Made by a program: the position numbers and the translations under genes
In this document: positions 26,601 through 33,721 of the stretch, one piece after another
How the letters are laid out: every line of letters starts with the position of its first letter
How positions within the stretch are numbered: the first letter of the stretch is position 1
Notes under the pieces: generated by a model
Told to the model about the DNA's origin: nothing
Database searches by the model: none
The model's input: the letters and a program-made list of their open reading frames with translations, nothing else
Origin: Anaerolineae bacterium
Lineage (GTDB): Bacteria; Chloroflexota; Anaerolineae; Aggregatilineales; Phototrophicaceae
Direction: 5' to 3'
DNA length: 43,143 nucleotides
Assembly: GCA_016789005.1 (NCBI GenBank)
Contig: JAEURA010000054.1
Location: 1-43,143, forward strand

Positions 26601-26892
26601 GCTGAGCGAGACCGCCGACTTTCGCGCCCTGACGGCGCAGGCGCTCGACGCCAGCCATGCCATCGCCTACGTCAGCCGGCGCGGCATCGGCGAACTGCTG
26701 ATGCTGAGTGGGGCGCTCGATCCGGCGCAGAGGGCGTCAGAAGCGGCGTTCGCTGTGCTGCCCTTCGATCTGCCAGCGCTGACCGGCATCGACCCGGCGA
26801 GGCTCTACCAGCTTGCCGACGGCGGATTGCTCAGCATCGCCAGCGCACCGAGCGGGGCGCGGCTGGTGCGGCTGACCCTGGCGCTGCGCTGA
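23593..26892 (+). CDS. DHA2-type MFS transporter fused to a large extracytoplasmic domain (DUF3352-like)
   Basis: A 1099-residue fusion. Residues 1-530 are a 14-helix EmrB/QacA-type drug:H+ antiporter: VFLGSLDLLVVSAFLPDL in helix 1, motif A GRLSDLTGWRT near 75-85, and paired FDWRTVFIVNLP-like sequence after helix 6 (SDWRTVFIVNLPL). A further hydrophobic helix at about 548-568 ends in ASTPAAAQ, like an internal signal sequence. The last 530 residues are Ala/Asp/Leu-rich and soluble, with LPRADYGVFAYGAV and SDYLLAVDYH segments that resemble DUF3352-type proteins; that family call is tentative. The frame is open through the junction. The transport substrate is unknown. It starts inside repeat copy B and ends six bases before the TIR gene, which converges. 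Confidence 0.85.
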   Translation: MRRTSQAGWSLVALLCIPVFLGSLDLLVVSAFLPDLLRELALPLDASGQEAAAWLVNAYLIAYSVALLAIGRLSDLTGWRTALTLCLGLYFAGSLLVINYPVVAGVLSPLYGLVGIARDPAHANLHAIILARIIAAFGAGALASVALSLVSQVFTADRRALAVGVIAAMDTIGWMFGGFWGGVVIQFSDWRTVFIVNLPLILGALFLLRRQLRGIDQRRAAGRFDAAGFALAATALVVINLGIARINTNAAGGLDASGLWLPLLITALLIAAFVVVESRLKEPLIRLSTLRRPDVLPAHLINILLGVVLLIILLLLPIFTNVRETGNLGLLVFFSQFTEQGLRDAALIQGGLIAAFALPLAVSSVLGGGLYERLGGRRTILLGLIVAGVGAALFWGSISMTTPYGIIALAAAVGGAGVGIAFTPVIVLLLDAAPDSERGAAAALTLSLRMVAMSVTTSFSTAYITQRTVDLVRAMESPNSLLDALPHSQYATSPFASSYIAAVNSAIRELFAASLLLLALALLIGRFIRPPGSRQVVIAQPRKTPVAAAFLLAAALLPGASTPAAAQDTTAPLETIQAEDSLAYIRAAAAYIPAQVEFFAAARTGADAIAALDAVLAHVADRLALNDPLSVARLVASLGERSPAATRLNLILPFMDSAAVALHRAEGFLDTARFGDQGEALYVVAFSRAMEAVKAAAPLLFSGAQRDDAVGYDLYRFTADSALVALGADHLIFAQGETDALQPDQVLGDDDRFRAALAELPRADYGVFAYGAVSEMLPLVRDRLFADLLDSLAFGAQTDVALGLAAEALPEGLNLFADVVQTAATANPLPVIQPSFARYAPADAAFLVQSASIGALIRTAAALYASISAVETSESTLALLEGFSQEVLKLSLERDLLPALTSDYLLAVDYHAVDLLNGASPAIYPVEFAVFMEADSAASASRVSESLYGASRLFLQDRQDAAFRESDRSVQVGALDVIFGAQGRVAYFGTRAFAQEGLSGRAPLSETADFRALTAQALDASHAIAYVSRRGIGELLMLSGALDPAQRASEAAFAVLPFDLPALTGIDPARLYQLADGGLLSIASAPSGARLVRLTLALR

Positions 26893-26898
26893 GGGGTG

Positions 26899-27660
26899 TC
26901 AACTACGCCGGGCGCGGCGCGGCAGCTTGCGGTAGAGATCGCTCTCGCTCGTCTCATTCCACAGATTCCTGGTGGACGCCTTGCCTACTGCCGCCGCCAG
27001 ATCGGTGCGCTCTTTCAGGCGCTTGCTGAGCTGCCTGTGCAGCGCTCCAAACGGCGCGGCGCTGTCCTCATAAGCGGAGAGGGCGCGAATGTATTCGGTC
27101 TGGTTGCGCTGCGCCAGCTTGAGGATGAAACGGTGCGCGGTGAACTGCGCCGGCATCTCGCGGACCACCTCCTCAAAATGCGCCTCCAGCGCGTCCACAT
27201 AGGCGTTCGCCAGCCAATCGTCTTCGACCAGGGTCGCGCCGGAGACGGTCGAAGGCGCAGCCCCTTCGCCGCCGGGCGCGCTCCTGCCGCCGACCACCTC
27301 CTTCAGCCGCGCACTGAAAACCTCGGAAGGCAGCGCGCCACCGACGACCTCCTCGTACTGCCGGTCGATGACCAGCGGAAAGGGCTTGCCTGCCAGCAGC
27401 AGCGGGAAGACCGGCAGACGCCGATCCAGGGCGATCAGCAGTTCCTTCTGCACCCATTCCGAGCCTTCAGCGGCGGGAGTCATGATCACCACCAGCGCGG
27501 CGCTGCTGGTCAGGTTTTCGATGACCGACTGCGCCCACAGCGCACCTTTGGGAATCTGATCGTCGATCCAGGCGGCGATCCCCCGCCGTTCGAGCGCCTG
27601 AACCAGTCGGCGGACGTAATCGGCGTCTTCGTGGGCGTAGCTGATGAAGGCATGCGCCAT
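26899..27660 (-). CDS. TIR-domain protein
   Basis: A 253-residue protein. Residues 1-120 are a bacterial TIR domain: MAHAFISYAHEDADYVRRL, AAWIDDQIPKGALW and SEWVQKELLIAL. Glu73 in WVQKE is at the position of the catalytic glutamate of TIR NADases, so NAD cleavage is possible. After a Gly/Ser-rich linker, residues 140-253 form a helical domain (FTAHRFILKLAQRNQTEYIRAL) of a type that recurs behind TIR domains in Chloroflexota; its role is unknown. ATG 27660 is chosen over upstream in-frame codons because AGGAG precedes it and the TIR strand starts there. It starts 10 bases after the preceding gene's stop and is the last gene of a three-gene operon. Confidence 0.88.
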   Translation of the reverse strand: MAHAFISYAHEDADYVRRLVQALERRGIAAWIDDQIPKGALWAQSVIENLTSSAALVVIMTPAAEGSEWVQKELLIALDRRLPVFPLLLAGKPFPLVIDRQYEEVVGGALPSEVFSARLKEVVGGRSAPGGEGAAPSTVSGATLVEDDWLANAYVDALEAHFEEVVREMPAQFTAHRFILKLAQRNQTEYIRALSAYEDSAAPFGALHRQLSKRLKERTDLAAAVGKASTRNLWNETSESDLYRKLPRRARRS

Positions 27661-27670
27661 CGAGAGTCTC

Positions 27671-28474
27671 CTAGGAGTCTGACCGCAGGGTAAACCAGAA
27701 GCCGTCCACCGTGCCGCCCTCAAAACCGACCTCGTCGATGAAGGTGCGCAGCCCGCGCCCGCGCACCTTGAGCAGATGCGCGCCCAGACGGGAACGCGCC
27801 TGGGTCGTGGCGCGCAGCGTCCACTGTTCCGGCACGCCATCGCCAAAGGCGGCGCGCACTTCGACTTCGACGATGCCCCGCCATGCCCAGACGATCAGCG
27901 CGGTTTCCACCAGATAGCGCCGGAACGCCGCGCCGTCGCGCAGCGGGGCGAGCGCCACCGCCAAAGCGCGGCGCAGATCGACATCGAAGGCGACCAGGTT
28001 GCTGAAATAGACCTTGGTGTCATTGATCGCCGGGATTAGCGCCGGGTCGGCGCGCCCGTCGGCGCGGCTCAGATCGACCAGGGCGACGCGATGTCCCGCC
28101 CCCGCCGCCAGTTCGACCGCCCCCGCCGTCAGCGCTGGCTGCGCGCCCGGCAGATGAACGATCAGCACCAGATCGGCATCCTGGGGATCCTCGACCGTTT
28201 CGATCTCGCCGACCATCCCATGCAGCAGGTCCAGTGACGGCGCACCGCCGAACGGATCGACCTCCTCGTCATGCCCCGCGCCCGCCCCAGCCGCAGCCGC
28301 CGCGCCGACCACGAACGTCGGGTCGGGCAGCAGGACGCGCAGCGGACGTCCACCGCTCAGAAAGCGCGCCGCCGCCAGCGGATCAACTGTGCCGGGCGGC
28401 AGGTCCGCCCGCGCGATCCACGCCAGGTGGCGCGTCAGCCGCTGCGCCAGATCGGCGCTGAAGACCTTTCCCAT
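27671..28474 (-). CDS. Protein of unknown function between Rieske oxygenase and TIR genes
   Basis: A 267-residue protein, Ala/Val/Leu/Asp-rich and without transmembrane helices. The central part (DADLVLIVHLPG, VALVDLSRADGRADPALIPA, LRRALAVALAPL) faintly resembles the C-terminal half of DUF4127 proteins, which process or sense surface material, but the usual AYAGWNT motif is absent. The tail has regular beta-like segments (VEVEVRAAFGDGV, GFEGGTVDGFWFTL). ATG 28474 lies nine bases after the Rieske stop, and the TIR gene follows ten bases later, so translation is probably coupled. I do not assign a function. Confidence 0.75.
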   Translation of the reverse strand: MGKVFSADLAQRLTRHLAWIARADLPPGTVDPLAAARFLSGGRPLRVLLPDPTFVVGAAAAAGAGAGHDEEVDPFGGAPSLDLLHGMVGEIETVEDPQDADLVLIVHLPGAQPALTAGAVELAAGAGHRVALVDLSRADGRADPALIPAINDTKVYFSNLVAFDVDLRRALAVALAPLRDGAAFRRYLVETALIVWAWRGIVEVEVRAAFGDGVPEQWTLRATTQARSRLGAHLLKVRGRGLRTFIDEVGFEGGTVDGFWFTLRSDS

Positions 28475-28483
28475 CGCCGCCGC

Positions 28484-29683
28484 CTAATCCCCCGCCGCCA
28501 GACGGGCGGCGCGCCCCTGATCGCCGCGCCAGCGCTTCAGCAGGTTGGACCAGTCTTCGCGTGGGGTCAGGCTGAGGTCCAGCGGAATCTCGTCGTTGGC
28601 GAGATATTCCAGGACGAGCTGCTGAAAATGGTGCACGCCGTTTTCGTGGCGCGCCGAAAAGCGTCCGCGCTGGTAGGAACGAGACTTCAGACCACGCTGC
28701 ACATATTCGCAGATTTCGATGTCTTCGTATTGAATCTCATCGGCGAAGCGCACCATCGTGCTCATCGTCTCTTCGTCGTGTTCCTCGCGGAAATACCACT
28801 CGAAGGTGAGCAGCGTCTTGTCGGCGCTGACCGGTTTGACGATGTTGACCGACAGGTTATCCGGGTACTCGTCAATCATAAAGTTGGGGAACATGACATG
28901 ATATTTGATGAAATCGTTCGGACCGGGGTTGGGGTAGCGCCGGTCCCGGGCGTTCCCCTTGCCGGCGGGCTTGACGCGCACCCGCTGCTGGCTGTGGAAG
29001 CGCCAGGTATCGACGAAATAATCGTCCAGGTTCATCTCTTTGGCGATGCCGGGATGCGCGAAGGGCACGTGATAACCCTCGGCGTAGTTGTCCATATAGA
29101 CTTTCCAGTTGGCATCGATCAGGTATTCCGCCCGCTCGACCAGCCGCCAGGCATTGAGGTCGATGCCGCTGGTCGCCGTCAGCGCATCGCCCCACGTCTG
29201 CGCCAGCGGCGGCGCATTCGGGTCCAGGTTGACGAAGATGTACGGTCCCCAGATATCGACGCGTATCGCCTTCAGCCCGAAGTCCTTCGGGTCGAATCCC
29301 TCCGTGCCTTCCAACCCTGGCGTCCGCAGCAGGCAGCCATCCAGATCGAACGTCCAGCCGTGATACAGACATTGCAGAGTCTTCCGGCTGCCCGCCCCGC
29401 GCGACACGATGCCCGCCCGGTGTGGGCAGACATTATAGTAGGCGCGCAGTCGGTTTTCGGAGTCGCGGAGGATCACGATCGGCTCGCCCGCCACATCGGT
29501 CGTGAAGGTGTCGCCGGCGCTGGCGATCTGATCGACGCGGGCGGCGCACTGCCAGGTTCGCGCAAAAATCCGTTCTATCTCCTTATCGTAGATCACGGGG
29601 TCCAGATACCAGCCGGCATCCAGCGTTTCCGCGCGCGCGACATCAGAGACGATCGACTGAGGAGTCGTCACCAGTTTTTTCAT
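28484..29683 (-). CDS. Rieske non-heme iron oxygenase, alpha subunit (GbcA/choline monooxygenase-like)
   Basis: A 399-residue oxygenase. The Rieske [2Fe-2S] ligands are C86-x-H88 (NVCPHRAG) and C105-xx-H108 (CLYHGW). The catalytic domain shows NWKVYMDNYAEGYHVPFAHPG: H205 and H210 are iron ligands, the Asp completing the facial triad is probably in QYEDIEICE, and E202 occupies the bridging position where ring hydroxylases carry Asp. This glutamate is typical of monooxygenases acting on quaternary amines such as glycine betaine, choline or carnitine. No reductase or ferredoxin gene is adjacent, so electrons come from elsewhere. It is first in the operon with the unknown and TIR genes. The substrate is inferred only from motif type. 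Confidence 0.9.
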   Translation of the reverse strand: MKKLVTTPQSIVSDVARAETLDAGWYLDPVIYDKEIERIFARTWQCAARVDQIASAGDTFTTDVAGEPIVILRDSENRLRAYYNVCPHRAGIVSRGAGSRKTLQCLYHGWTFDLDGCLLRTPGLEGTEGFDPKDFGLKAIRVDIWGPYIFVNLDPNAPPLAQTWGDALTATSGIDLNAWRLVERAEYLIDANWKVYMDNYAEGYHVPFAHPGIAKEMNLDDYFVDTWRFHSQQRVRVKPAGKGNARDRRYPNPGPNDFIKYHVMFPNFMIDEYPDNLSVNIVKPVSADKTLLTFEWYFREEHDEETMSTMVRFADEIQYEDIEICEYVQRGLKSRSYQRGRFSARHENGVHHFQQLVLEYLANDEIPLDLSLTPREDWSNLLKRWRGDQGRAARLAAGD

Positions 29684-29821
29684 TTGTCCAGAAGCCCCTG
29701 TACTAAAACCGAGCGCCCCTTGAACGAACAGATTGCGTCAGTCGTTTAGGTGGTGGTAAGCGAACAAGCGATCAGAGCGATCAGGGTTAGTGTACCCCGT
29801 TTTCATACCCCTGGGAATAAC

Positions 29822-29857
29822 GATTTCCCCCCTGAAATTCGGGGAATCGGCTATACT
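29822..29857 (+). promoter_or_regulatory. Dyad plus -10-like hexamer upstream of the multi-TM gene
   Basis: GATTTCCCC (29822-29830) and GGGGAATC (29841-29848) form an imperfect 8-bp dyad just before a TATACT hexamer (29852-29857), which lies about 28 bases before the GTG start at 29886. No good -35 is visible, so activator or repressor control is possible. Confidence 0.3.
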
Positions 29858-29885
29858 TCCTGCAAACGTTAACCAGAGGAATGCT

Positions 29886-30935
29886 GTGACCGATTCGTCA
29901 GGTCTTCCCACCACGCCAGCCGCGCCGCTCCAGCCGCGCACCATGATCGAACTGGTGCAGCGGACGTTCACCATTTACCGCGATAACCTTCCGGCGTTTC
30001 TCATCCTCGCCGCCGCCGTGTTCATCCCGATCACCGTCATCAGCGCCCTGTTCGGCAACAGCCTGATCGGCGCAATCACCTTCGTCGGCGAGACACCTAC
30101 CCTGGACCCTTCGGTCACGGGGCAGATCTGCATGTACGCGCTGATCTTCACAGTCCTGACGGTCGTTCAGACGGCGATCTTCAACTGCGTGTCCACCTAT
30201 ATCACTTCCGAAGCCCTGTTCGGCAGGAAGCTCACCCTGGGGCAAGCCTGGAATGAAAGCAGCGCACTCATTAGCAAGCTGGTCGGTGGCTATCTGGTCT
30301 ACTACCTCATCATCCTGGTGCTGTCGTTTGCGACGGTGCTGGGCAGCGTGCTTTGTCCCCTGCTGCTCGTCCTCCTCGCCTTCATCATTTACCTGTCCAT
30401 CGTCGTCAACACCTTACTCGCCCCGGTGATTCTCCTGGAGCGCACCGGGTCCTCTAGCGCCTTCTTCCGCTCCTTCGCCCTCGGCAAGTCCGCCTTCTGG
30501 CGCATCTTCGGGGTGCTGCTGCTGGTCATGCTGATCACCTTGCTGATCCAGCTCGTCGTCGATCTGCTGGTCTCGATCATCGCCCCTGCAGGTTCCGCCT
30601 TAGCCGGCAGCCAGTGGACCACCACGCTTTCCGGCATGGTCATCAGCATCGTCACCGCCCCCATCGCGCCGGTCGCCATGACTCTGCTCTACTACGACAT
30701 CCGCGTGCGCGGGGAAAACCTCGCCCCGGCGCTCCAGCAGATCGGCGGCGGGGCGCGCCCACACCAGGTTGCCGTGCCGCCTAATCCCCCGCAGCTCGTC
30801 AGCAGCCAGGACTGGATCAATGTCGCCGCGCTGGTCGGGATAGTCCTGGTCATGACGCTGCTGTTGAGCGGAACCGCCTTCACCCTCTTCAACCTGCTGG
30901 TCCCCGGCATGGGCGGGCTGCCGAGCGGCTTCTGA
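29886..30935 (+). CDS. Multi-TM membrane protein of unknown function
   Basis: A 349-residue protein with about six transmembrane helices. A Pro/Thr-rich cytosolic start leads to TMIELVQRTFTIYRDNLPAFL, an amphipathic entry helix like that of DUF7544 or glycerophosphodiesterase membrane-domain proteins. Helices lie near 42-62, 83-105, 127-165, 200-225 and 305-330. A loop of GG-rich sequence (QQIGGGARPHQVAVPP) precedes the last helix. The GTG start is chosen because AGAGGA lies six bases upstream; an ATG 96 bases earlier would add an unlikely leader. No enzymatic motif is visible. The VKOR-like gene follows 105 bases later. Confidence 0.7.
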   Translation: MTDSSGLPTTPAAPLQPRTMIELVQRTFTIYRDNLPAFLILAAAVFIPITVISALFGNSLIGAITFVGETPTLDPSVTGQICMYALIFTVLTVVQTAIFNCVSTYITSEALFGRKLTLGQAWNESSALISKLVGGYLVYYLIILVLSFATVLGSVLCPLLLVLLAFIIYLSIVVNTLLAPVILLERTGSSSAFFRSFALGKSAFWRIFGVLLLVMLITLLIQLVVDLLVSIIAPAGSALAGSQWTTTLSGMVISIVTAPIAPVAMTLLYYDIRVRGENLAPALQQIGGGARPHQVAVPPNPPQLVSSQDWINVAALVGIVLVMTLLLSGTAFTLFNLLVPGMGGLPSGF

Positions 30936-31040
30936 GCCAATGGGGAGGATGATCACCCTCTGAACGTGACATCATCCATCGACGCAACCTGACATTTCGA
31001 ATTACGATCCTTCCTCAAAATGAGATGGGAGGGTATTGTC

Positions 31041-32231
31041 ATGTCACGCTCTCGCTTGTTCCTCATCTTCATTGCCCTGGTGATCTGGGCTTCTGCGTCG
31101 GTGCAGGCACAAACGGCGGTCGTCTACGGCGTGTTCTTCTACTCGCCCACCTGCCCGCACTGCCATGAAGTCATCGAAAATCACTGGCCCCAAATTCAGG
31201 AACGATTCGGCGACCTGCTCCAGGTCCTGTTCGTCGATGTCAGCACGGCGAACGGCAGCCAGATCATGCATTCGGCGCGCACCGCCATGCACATCGAAGC
31301 CAACGGCGTGCCGATGCTGATCATCGGCAATGAGGTGCTGGTCGGCGCGCTGAACATCCCGGCGCGCACCGCCCAGATCGTCCAGGCGGGGCTGGATTCC
31401 GGCGGCATCGGTCTGCCGCCCATCCCCGGCATCGCTGAACTGTTCGAAGAAGCGCTGGGCGTCTCCGGCGTCCCCACCGCGCCAGGCGACACCATCAATG
31501 TCCTGAGCGATCCGGCGAACCTGCTCGCTATTGGGCTGCTGGTCGTCCTGGCGGGCAGCCTGCTGCTGATCGTGCTGGCGTGGAACAGCGCCGCGCTGCG
31601 GGTGGTGGTCACCGGGCAGGTCGGCTGGATCGCCCTGCTCCTCGGCATCGTCTCCGCCATCGGGCTGACGGCATCACTGATCCTGGGCAGCCTGTCGGAG
31701 CCGCTCGTCGCGCTGATCGCCGGCGCATCGCTGATCCTGTTCGCCATAGTCGGCGGGGCGCTGCTGCTGGCTCCTCGTCAGGAGCATGAACCGCTGCGGG
31801 GCGCGGTGCGCTTCCTGCCGCTGATTGCCCTGGCAGGGATGCTGGTGGCTGGCTACCTGATGTACGTCGAGACCACGCTGACGGAGGCAGTCTGCGGCGT
31901 CGTCGGCGACTGCAATGTCGTGCAGCAGAGCGCCTATGCCCGCATCGCCGGCGTGCCCATCGGCGTAATCGGCGTGGTCGGCTACGGACTGATCCTGCTG
32001 ATGTGGGCGCTGAAGCGCTGGGGGGGAACGGCGTGGGCGGACCGCGCGCTGTTCGGTCTGGCGCTGTTCGGCACGATCTTCTCGCTCTACCTGACCAGCC
32101 TGGAACCGTTCGTCATCGGCGCGACCTGCGTGTGGTGTCTGACCTCGGCAGCGGTCATGGGCATCCTGCTGTGGATGACCGCGCCGCTGGTGATCGCCCC
32201 GGCGAAGCATCCGGCGCGGGGCAGGCGGTAG
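31041..32231 (+). CDS. Thioredoxin-like domain fused to vitamin K epoxide reductase (VKOR) homologue
   Basis: A 396-residue membrane protein for disulfide-bond formation. A signal anchor (5-22) precedes a thioredoxin-like domain with C38-P-H-C41 in FYSPTCPHCHEV and cis-Pro in GVPMLII. Three helices follow (about 160-245), then a VKOR domain: loop cysteines C284 and C291 (VCGVVGDCNVV), GVPIGVIGVVGYG, and quinone-facing C363-VW-C366. Linked bacterial VKORs usually put thioredoxin at the C-terminus, so an N-terminal oxidoreductase is less common. One protein could thus oxidise exported substrates and pass electrons to quinone. GGGAGGG precedes ATG 31041, preferred to ATG 31020. Confidence 0.88.
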   Translation: MSRSRLFLIFIALVIWASASVQAQTAVVYGVFFYSPTCPHCHEVIENHWPQIQERFGDLLQVLFVDVSTANGSQIMHSARTAMHIEANGVPMLIIGNEVLVGALNIPARTAQIVQAGLDSGGIGLPPIPGIAELFEEALGVSGVPTAPGDTINVLSDPANLLAIGLLVVLAGSLLLIVLAWNSAALRVVVTGQVGWIALLLGIVSAIGLTASLILGSLSEPLVALIAGASLILFAIVGGALLLAPRQEHEPLRGAVRFLPLIALAGMLVAGYLMYVETTLTEAVCGVVGDCNVVQQSAYARIAGVPIGVIGVVGYGLILLMWALKRWGGTAWADRALFGLALFGTIFSLYLTSLEPFVIGATCVWCLTSAAVMGILLWMTAPLVIAPAKHPARGRR

Positions 32232-32297
32232 ACGTTCGCACCGGGTTCCGCTGGAGAAAAAAACACATGCCTCGTTCAGTGTACAAGGAAAATATCA

Positions 32298-32618
32298 GTG
32301 ACCGAGGTTGAGTTTGCCGCTGTGCAAAAAGCCTTTGCCGAGCGGAATTACTTGATCACGCTGCATGGCGCGACTCGTGCAGCACAGCGGTTGATCCTGA
32401 CAACCGAGATCGCGGAAGCTGTGCTGAACGGGCATGTTATCGAGGACTATCCTGATGACAAGTATGGTCCAAGCTGCCTTATACTAGGGGTAACGAAAAC
32501 CGGGCGGATGTTGCATGTACAGGTGAGTTATCCCGAATCGATCAAGGTGATCACGATATACGAGCCATCTCCGGAAGATTGGGATGCAGATGGAAGGACG
32601 AGGAAGTCGCATGAATGA
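32298..32618 (+). CDS. DUF4258 domain protein (putative type II toxin)
   Basis: A 106-residue protein with the DUF4258 pattern: H23 in LITLHGATRAAQRLI, EAVLNGHVIEDYPDD, KYGPSCLILG, LHVQVSY and the closing VITIYEPSPEDW. DUF4258 proteins are RelE/ParE-like small folds often paired with a YgiT zinc-finger antitoxin, as here: the downstream start overlaps this gene by eight bases. GTG is preceded by AAGGAA. It marks the left edge of the accessory patch. Toxicity is inferred from the gene pair, not from a proven active site. Confidence 0.82.
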   Translation: MTEVEFAAVQKAFAERNYLITLHGATRAAQRLILTTEIAEAVLNGHVIEDYPDDKYGPSCLILGVTKTGRMLHVQVSYPESIKVITIYEPSPEDWDADGRTRKSHE

Positions 32619-32847
32619 TCAGCAGTGCCGCATGTGCGGCGGAAGCCTTCATCCAGCAACCATCAACCATATCCAGCCTTTCGAAGGGCGCTACGTTCTG
32701 ATCGAACACCTGCCGGCGCTGGTCTGCGAACGATGTGGCGAAACCTATCTCACGCCTGACTCGCACGATCTTATCGTCCGTATTCTGCAAGGCAGTTCCA
32801 CGCCGACCCGCATCGAACCCGTCGCGGTCTACGATCTGAGCGCCTGA
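32611..32847 (+). CDS. YgiT-type zinc-finger antitoxin
   Basis: A 78-residue protein with two CxxC knuckles, CRMC at 6-9 and CERC in LVCERCGETYLTPD, matching the zinc-binding N-terminal domain of MqsA/YgiT antitoxins. The DNA-binding HTH half of MqsA is absent, which is normal for the short partners of DUF4258. ATG 32611 follows GAGGAAG and overlaps the DUF4258 stop. The toxin-first gene order is usual for this pair. Confidence 0.85.
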   Translation: MNDQQCRMCGGSLHPATINHIQPFEGRYVLIEHLPALVCERCGETYLTPDSHDLIVRILQGSSTPTRIEPVAVYDLSA

Positions 32848-32976
32848 GCGGGCGGCAGTTTTCACCGTTTTGGAACAAGATAGGAAGGGAGATGTGTGGT
32901 TAGCGGGCCCATTTTACGCAGCATCGAATCGCGGATCTTTCCTGAAAACGACAGCCCGCCATGAGGTGAGGATAGC

Positions 32977-33054
32977 GTGAGAGTCGAAGTGATCGAGATT
33001 TCTGGGCAACTACACGACGCACATAATGCTCTTCATGCGATTCCGGAAGGTTAA
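32977..33054 (+). CDS. Possible 25-codon leader or gene remnant
   Basis: GTG 32977, preceded by a GAGGTGAGGAT site, opens a 25-codon frame (VRVEVIEISGQLHDAHNALH and five more residues) that ends at TAA just before the ribosome site of the HEPN-like gene. It could be a leader peptide coupled to that gene or the start of a broken gene. The rest of 32848-33057 shows nothing I can name. Confidence 0.25.
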   Translation: MRVEVIEISGQLHDAHNALHAIPEG

Positions 33055-33057
33055 CAA

Positions 33058-33693
33058 ATGCGCGTCAAGCCGTCTATGAAAGCTTCCCTGCAACTTCAGG
33101 ATGACCATTATCACAGAATCGCAGAGTTATGCTTCAGGCATTTGTCCAGCGCATACTTATGCTCAGAGTATCGCAAGCCCCATGAGTGGGTGAAAGGTAT
33201 CACGAATGACGACCCGTCATTCGGTCGGGAGAAACACCTTGTGGCACTGAACCAGTGCATGCGGTTTGAGAGCGAAGAATACACTCATTCAATTGCCGCA
33301 ACACTTTTCGCGCCAATCTGGGTACTCTCGGCTGCAAACTACTATCGACTTCATTTTAGGAACAAACAATGGCCGTCGGGAAAGAAAGCTATTAGCAAGT
33401 TTTCGGGGCTAGAAGACATCGCCAAAGACTTGAAGTTGAAATCCTGCGTAATCCAGCAGGTTCGTTGCCTCGAAAAAACACGTAACACAATCGTTCACCT
33501 CGTCGAACCAGACGGGCGGACAATGCGTCTGGATGAAACGCTGACTTTCAGGACGAGTTTTCAGTATGTCAAAGCCGCATGGATCGTCTACTGTGGGCTA
33601 CTGCGTCATTATGGTGTAGGTCCTGATCCCGCAAACGGAAGTTGGCTAATTCAAACACGAAACTATGGGCTGCCTAGATCCGTGAGACAGTGA
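33058..33693 (+). CDS. Candidate HEPN-domain protein, accessory
   Basis: A 211-residue, probably all-helical cytosolic protein of no family I recognise. Residues 142-147 read RNTIVH, the R-(N/H/D)-x3-H form of the HEPN RNase motif, set after a helix (VIQQVRCLEKT) and followed by a second helical stretch (FQYVKAAWIVYCGLLRHYG). This is the usual HEPN layout, but a single short motif can occur by chance. GGAAGG precedes the ATG. Base composition differs from the neighbours: one 60-base line (33361-33420) has 27 G/C. With the adjacent DUF4258/YgiT pair and a miniature element behind it, this suggests recent acquisition and a defence or toxin role. Confidence 0.6.
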   Translation: MRVKPSMKASLQLQDDHYHRIAELCFRHLSSAYLCSEYRKPHEWVKGITNDDPSFGREKHLVALNQCMRFESEEYTHSIAATLFAPIWVLSAANYYRLHFRNKQWPSGKKAISKFSGLEDIAKDLKLKSCVIQQVRCLEKTRNTIVHLVEPDGRTMRLDETLTFRTSFQYVKAAWIVYCGLLRHYGVGPDPANGSWLIQTRNYGLPRSVRQ

Positions 33694-33721
33694 CGGCGGG
33701 GGGGGAAAACCGCCAGCTAGA

